From contig JAQVME010000007.1 in NCBI GenBank assembly GCA_028703745.1, forward strand, positions 1-17,142: DNA of 17,142 bases, read 5' to 3'. The notes under the pieces are model-generated. The model made no database searches and was not told the DNA's origin. It saw only the letters and a program-made list of their open reading frames with translations. Below, piece by piece: positions 14,863 to 17,142 of the stretch; position 1 is the stretch's first letter, and each line of letters opens with the position of its first letter. The position numbers and the translations under genes were made by a program. Source of the DNA: Clostridia bacterium (lineage in GTDB: Bacteria > Bacillota > Clostridia > Christensenellales > DTU072).

Positions 14863-15099
14863 TTACCGCATAAATCTCGGGCTCTTGATGCGTTCGGATA
14901 CGCCTTTTATGGAGACGTCATATTCTCCGTCGGCGTTGCTGTCTATTTCTATTTTTAAGCTTTCCTCTTTTATGTCAAAATAGCTGTCAAAAAGCTTCAA
15001 CAGGTCTTTTTTTAGCAACTGTATCAATCCGCTTGGCATATTGACTTTGTCGCTGAGCAGTATGCGTTTAAGTCGCAGGATAGTATTATTCTTCAACAT
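14863..15099 (-). CDS. minE: Cell division topological specificity factor MinE, short N-terminus
   Basis: A 78-residue protein (E. coli MinE has 88). The region ILRLKRILLSDKVN (7–20) matches the anti-MinCD helix. LIQLLKKDLLKLFDSYFDI (25–43) and the SLKIEID strand fit the MinE dimerisation domain. By alignment, residue 1 falls at about E. coli position 13, so the amphipathic membrane-targeting sequence of other MinE proteins is missing. An in-frame TGA two codons upstream rules out a longer start. AGGTGA inside the minD end serves as ribosome binding site; the gap to minD is 3 bases. MinE normally drives pole-to-pole movement of MinD, restricting Z-ring placement to midcell. Its stop (14863) directly abuts the stop of the opposing YhhN gene. 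Confidence 0.85.
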   Translation of the reverse strand: MLKNNTILRLKRILLSDKVNMPSGLIQLLKKDLLKLFDSYFDIKEESLKIEIDSNADGEYDVSIKGVSERIKSPRFMR

Positions 15100-15102
15100 A
15101 AT

Positions 15103-15885
15103 TCACCTAAAAACCCTTTGCAGTTTTTTAAAAAATCCGCGATAATCTGACGCGCAATCAAATACCTTAGTATCTTTGCCGTCGACATAAGAAGCCAGCA
15201 AGAGATATGCAAGCCGCGCGCTGCTCTTGTCCTTGCATTTACTGATTTGAGAGGAAAGATTTATTTCTTCGTCCTCGGGTATGGCGCCCTTGAGCGGTAC
15301 GCGGAGCAGCTTTGCTATGTCAGGCGCGTCCATGGTTGCGCCTTCGGTGACGAGATTGCCTTTCAAACGGTTGACAACCAGCCCAACGGCCTTCATGCAA
15401 TAAGTGGACAGCAATGATACCACCTTGTCGGCGTCTCTCACGGCGGAAATATGCGGCGTAGTGACTACCAGCGCCTCGTCGGCGCCTGCCACTGCGCGGT
15501 GAAAGCCCTCGTCAATGCCCGCGGGGCAGTCGATGAGCACATAATCAAAGTCTTGGTTCAGCTCATTTACAATAGACACAAAGACTCGCGGCGGTATACG
15601 TGAATTATCCATAGTTTTTGCGGAGGGTAGGGTGAAAAGAGACGGAAAGCAGTCGTCTTGAATAAGGGCTTGTTTTGTGCGGCATCTTCCCTCCGCTATG
15701 TCCCCAATGTCATATACTATTTTGTTTTCTACCATCATAACCACGTCAAGATTGTTTAAGCCGATATCGCCGTCCACAAGCGCAACCTTTTTTGAAAGCA
15801 TTGAGAGCGCAATACCGAGATTGGCAGTCACCGTTGTCTTGCCAACACCGCCTTTACCTGAAGTCAACACGATTTTTTTGCCCAC
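15103..15885 (-). CDS. minD: Septum site-determining ATPase MinD
   Basis: A 260-residue ParA/MinD-family ATPase that binds the membrane as an ATP dimer and positions the division inhibitor. The deviant Walker A is KGGVGKTT (11–18, Lys11 and Lys16). The switch segments DGDIGLNNLD (38–47) and DCPAGID (119–125) are typical, and FFKKLQRVFR (251–260) ends the protein as a basic amphipathic membrane-targeting helix. The start is GTG (15885–15883) with GAGGTGA about seven bases upstream. minE follows with a 3-base gap. minC, the usual partner upstream, is not here: the next minus-strand gene upstream is an esterase. Confidence 0.96.
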   Translation of the reverse strand: MGKKIVLTSGKGGVGKTTVTANLGIALSMLSKKVALVDGDIGLNNLDVVMMVENKIVYDIGDIAEGRCRTKQALIQDDCFPSLFTLPSAKTMDNSRIPPRVFVSIVNELNQDFDYVLIDCPAGIDEGFHRAVAGADEALVVTTPHISAVRDADKVVSLLSTYCMKAVGLVVNRLKGNLVTEGATMDAPDIAKLLRVPLKGAIPEDEEINLSSQISKCKDKSSARLAYLLLASYVDGKDTKVFDCASDYRGFFKKLQRVFR

Positions 15886-15905
15886 TAATTTTCACCTCAT
15901 AAACA

Positions 15906-15914
15906 ATTATAACA
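15906..15914 (-). promoter_or_regulatory. Extended -10 promoter of minD–minE
   Basis: The minus strand reads TGTTATAAT (15914–15906): TGN directly before a perfect TATAAT. No good -35 lies 16–18 bases away, which an extended -10 can tolerate. The predicted start is near 15899, about 14 bases before the GTG start, with the ribosome binding site in between. Confidence 0.55.
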
Positions 15915-16013
15915 AGGTAATTAGGGATATTTATAAGGGTTTTTGTCTGAAAATGAGAATAGATACCAAGAGATTGGCATAGCGAAAAGTCTAATCCTTA
16001 GTTTTTCGTTAGC

Positions 16014-16116
16014 GGATGAGACCCCTCGACTCTGCTCGGGGTGACATAATAAAACTAGAGAGGAGATAAGATATGTCGTTTCGACCGAAGTGTAACAAAG
16101 CGGAGAAACCTCATCC
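16014..16116. repeat. REPIN-like inverted doublet (intergenic palindromic repeat)
   Basis: Two related units face each other. Unit A (16014–16047) runs GGATGAG … GACAT on the plus strand. Unit B (16073–16116) has the same ends on the minus strand. Each has its own inner stem: ACCCC/GGGGT in A, and GTTTC/GAAAC with CCG/CGG in B. A 25-base spacer separates them. Two palindromic units in inverted order with conserved heads is the layout of REP doublets (REPINs/BIMEs). The translated form of such repeats (CHPEQSRG) often appears as false proteins. It lies in the intergenic region between the esterase and minD. Confidence 0.65.
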
Positions 16117-16120
16117 ATAT

Positions 16121-16148
16121 TTTATCGTTTATCGTTTTTCGTTTATCG
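16121..16148. repeat. Heptamer tandem repeat, four units
   Basis: Four head-to-tail copies of TTTATCG: 16121–16127, 16128–16134, 16135–16141 (TTTTTCG, one change) and 16142–16148. It sits directly beside the REPIN-like doublet and just downstream of the esterase stop. A lone TTTTTCG on the other side of the doublet (16002–16008) may be a stray unit. Confidence 0.7.
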
Positions 16149-16163
16149 TTAATAAAGCCTCAA

Positions 16164-17084
16164 TTATCTCTCTAGAACCTCATTTACGAAATCCAAAGAG
16201 ATTTTGAAGCACCTCTTGCCTTCCTTTGTGTTACTTGCAAGACAGAAGCCGTGTATGCCAACGATGCCCTCCGCCATAAACGAGGTGTGCTTAATGCCCA
16301 GCTCGTTCAACTTTTTGAGGGCGGCTTTGGATTCGCGTTTGAGTCCGTCGTATCTGCCTTCGCCGACAACCGTGGGGGGGAAGCTACTATCTATGAAATT
16401 CACAGGTGAGAAAAGTAGCGTCTTTTCGCCGTTTGCGGGGTCCAGCAGCTCTTTCTTCGTCATGTCAAAAAACGAATTGAGAAAGGTCGTCATATTCGGA
16501 AAGCGCGAGGATGCCATGCTGCTATGATCAAGCGCGCCGTTAAGCAGTATGCAAGCGTTGATGTCAAAGCTGTCGCGGTATTTGAAGCTGATGCCCAGCT
16601 TGTCATAAAGGTCGCGGTTTTTTGTGACTGCAGCTACAAAAGCCGAATAATATGCGCCGGCAGACTCTCCACCGACGACAATTCTTGAGGTGTCGAGATT
16701 ATATTTTTCGGCGTTGTCGAGCAAGCTCTCTATGGCGGTAAAAATCTGCTGCAGAGGCTGGGGAAACTTTTTTTGCGGTGCATAATCGTAGCCGGTATTC
16801 ATTACAAAAAAGCCTTCCTTGGCATATGAAAAGCAATAGGGCTTGCGAAGCAATTTTATGCCGCTTATCCAGCCGCCGCCGTGTATGTATATCAATACGG
16901 GCTTTTTTTCTTGCGACGGAGCATAATAATAATCGCATTTTGTATTCTTGCTCTCGCCATAGGCAACGTTCAGTTCCGTGACGAGGTCGCCTTTCTTTTG
17001 GTAGAGCAGAGGATATGCCAGCGTTTCGAGCAGATTTGAGCCTTTTTGAACCAGCATTGCATAACAGTATCGGAGTTTATTCAT
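16164..17084 (-). CDS. Alpha/beta hydrolase, HSL-type esterase (HGGG family)
   Basis: A 306-residue esterase/lipase of the hormone-sensitive-lipase or BD-FAE kind. The oxyanion motif is YIHGGGW (66–72). The nucleophile elbow is GGESAGAYYS (138–147, Ser141), the acid is probably Asp246 in EGRYDGLKRES, and the base is His278 in GIHGFCL, so the triad is complete. There is no clear signal peptide; residues 6–27 are only moderately hydrophobic. It would hydrolyse short acyl or aryl esters, but the substrate is unknown. The ribosome binding site GGCGG is weak. The 58 bases upstream (17085–17142) show no convincing promoter. It is followed by the repeat-bearing intergenic region, not by a normal terminator. 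Confidence 0.88.
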   Translation of the reverse strand: MNKLRYCYAMLVQKGSNLLETLAYPLLYQKKGDLVTELNVAYGESKNTKCDYYYAPSQEKKPVLIYIHGGGWISGIKLLRKPYCFSYAKEGFFVMNTGYDYAPQKKFPQPLQQIFTAIESLLDNAEKYNLDTSRIVVGGESAGAYYSAFVAAVTKNRDLYDKLGISFKYRDSFDINACILLNGALDHSSMASSRFPNMTTFLNSFFDMTKKELLDPANGEKTLLFSPVNFIDSSFPPTVVGEGRYDGLKRESKAALKKLNELGIKHTSFMAEGIVGIHGFCLASNTKEGKRCFKISLDFVNEVLER

Positions 17085-17142
17085 ATTTACCGCCTTAATA
17101 AAAGATTACGGCAATAATTTTAACATATTCTTATTTCTTTTT

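Noticed and set aside
15921..16118. Minus-strand reading frame of 65 codons containing CHPEQSRG
   Set aside because: It is the translation of the palindromic repeat; such peptides recur as false genes wherever this repeat type occurs. No ribosome binding site supports it.
16121..16148. Heptamer repeats as a possible CRISPR or phage attachment site
   Set aside because: Units are 7 bases with no spacers, and there are no cas genes or integrase nearby.
16055..16175. CTAGAGAG in the repeat spacer mirrored by CTCTCTAG at the esterase end
   Set aside because: An 8-base inverted match over 120 bases with one arm inside coding sequence; too weak to call a structure or duplication.

Overview
The window reads as a stretch of chromosome from an anaerobic, probably endospore-forming member of the Bacillota (Clostridia-like). 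The reasons are: spore maturation genes spmA/spmB; a MinD/MinE pair of the clostridial kind; the dnaX–ebfC–recR block; Gram-positive-style AGGAGG ribosome binding sites; and a type II lipoprotein signal. I see no phage, plasmid, CRISPR, rRNA or tRNA sequence. No stretch over 300 bases lacks a gene.

Layout. (1) 1–2386, minus strand: mscS, a two-helix membrane protein of unknown function coupled to it by a 4-base overlap, then spmA and spmB (spmB runs off the left edge). (2) 2463–6051, plus strand: leuS and gap, each with its own clear vegetative promoter. (3) 6095–6133: a terminator shared by the convergent gap and murG. murG (minus) stands alone, away from any division/cell-wall cluster. (4) 7301–10095, plus: a monoacylglycerol-lipase-like hydrolase followed by a large surface lipoprotein with about nine GLUG-like repeats, closed by a perfect 11-bp terminator. 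(5) 10169–12785, plus: dnaX–ebfC–recR (clamp loader, nucleoid-associated protein, recombinational repair). The dnaX promoter lies so close to its ATG that the transcript looks leaderless. (6) 12822–14862, plus: a tight three-gene unit of a CxxC carboxymuconolactone-decarboxylase-family protein, an SDR that resembles the mycofactocin-coupled clade, and a YhhN/TMEM86-type lysoplasmalogenase-like membrane protein. (7) 14863–15885, minus: minD–minE without minC. The minE stop directly abuts the stop of the preceding plus-strand gene, and this MinE lacks the usual N-terminal membrane-targeting segment. (8) 15886–16163: an intergenic region holding a REPIN-like inverted doublet and a heptamer tandem repeat. 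(9) 16164–17084, minus: an HGGG/GESAG esterase.

Most of the window is housekeeping. The parts most worth a second look are the CMD–SDR–YhhN operon, the apparent leaderless dnaX, the short MinE without a neighbouring minC, and the REPIN-like repeat. I did not find a clear-cut new defence or mobile system. All family assignments are from reading the sequence; no database search was run.
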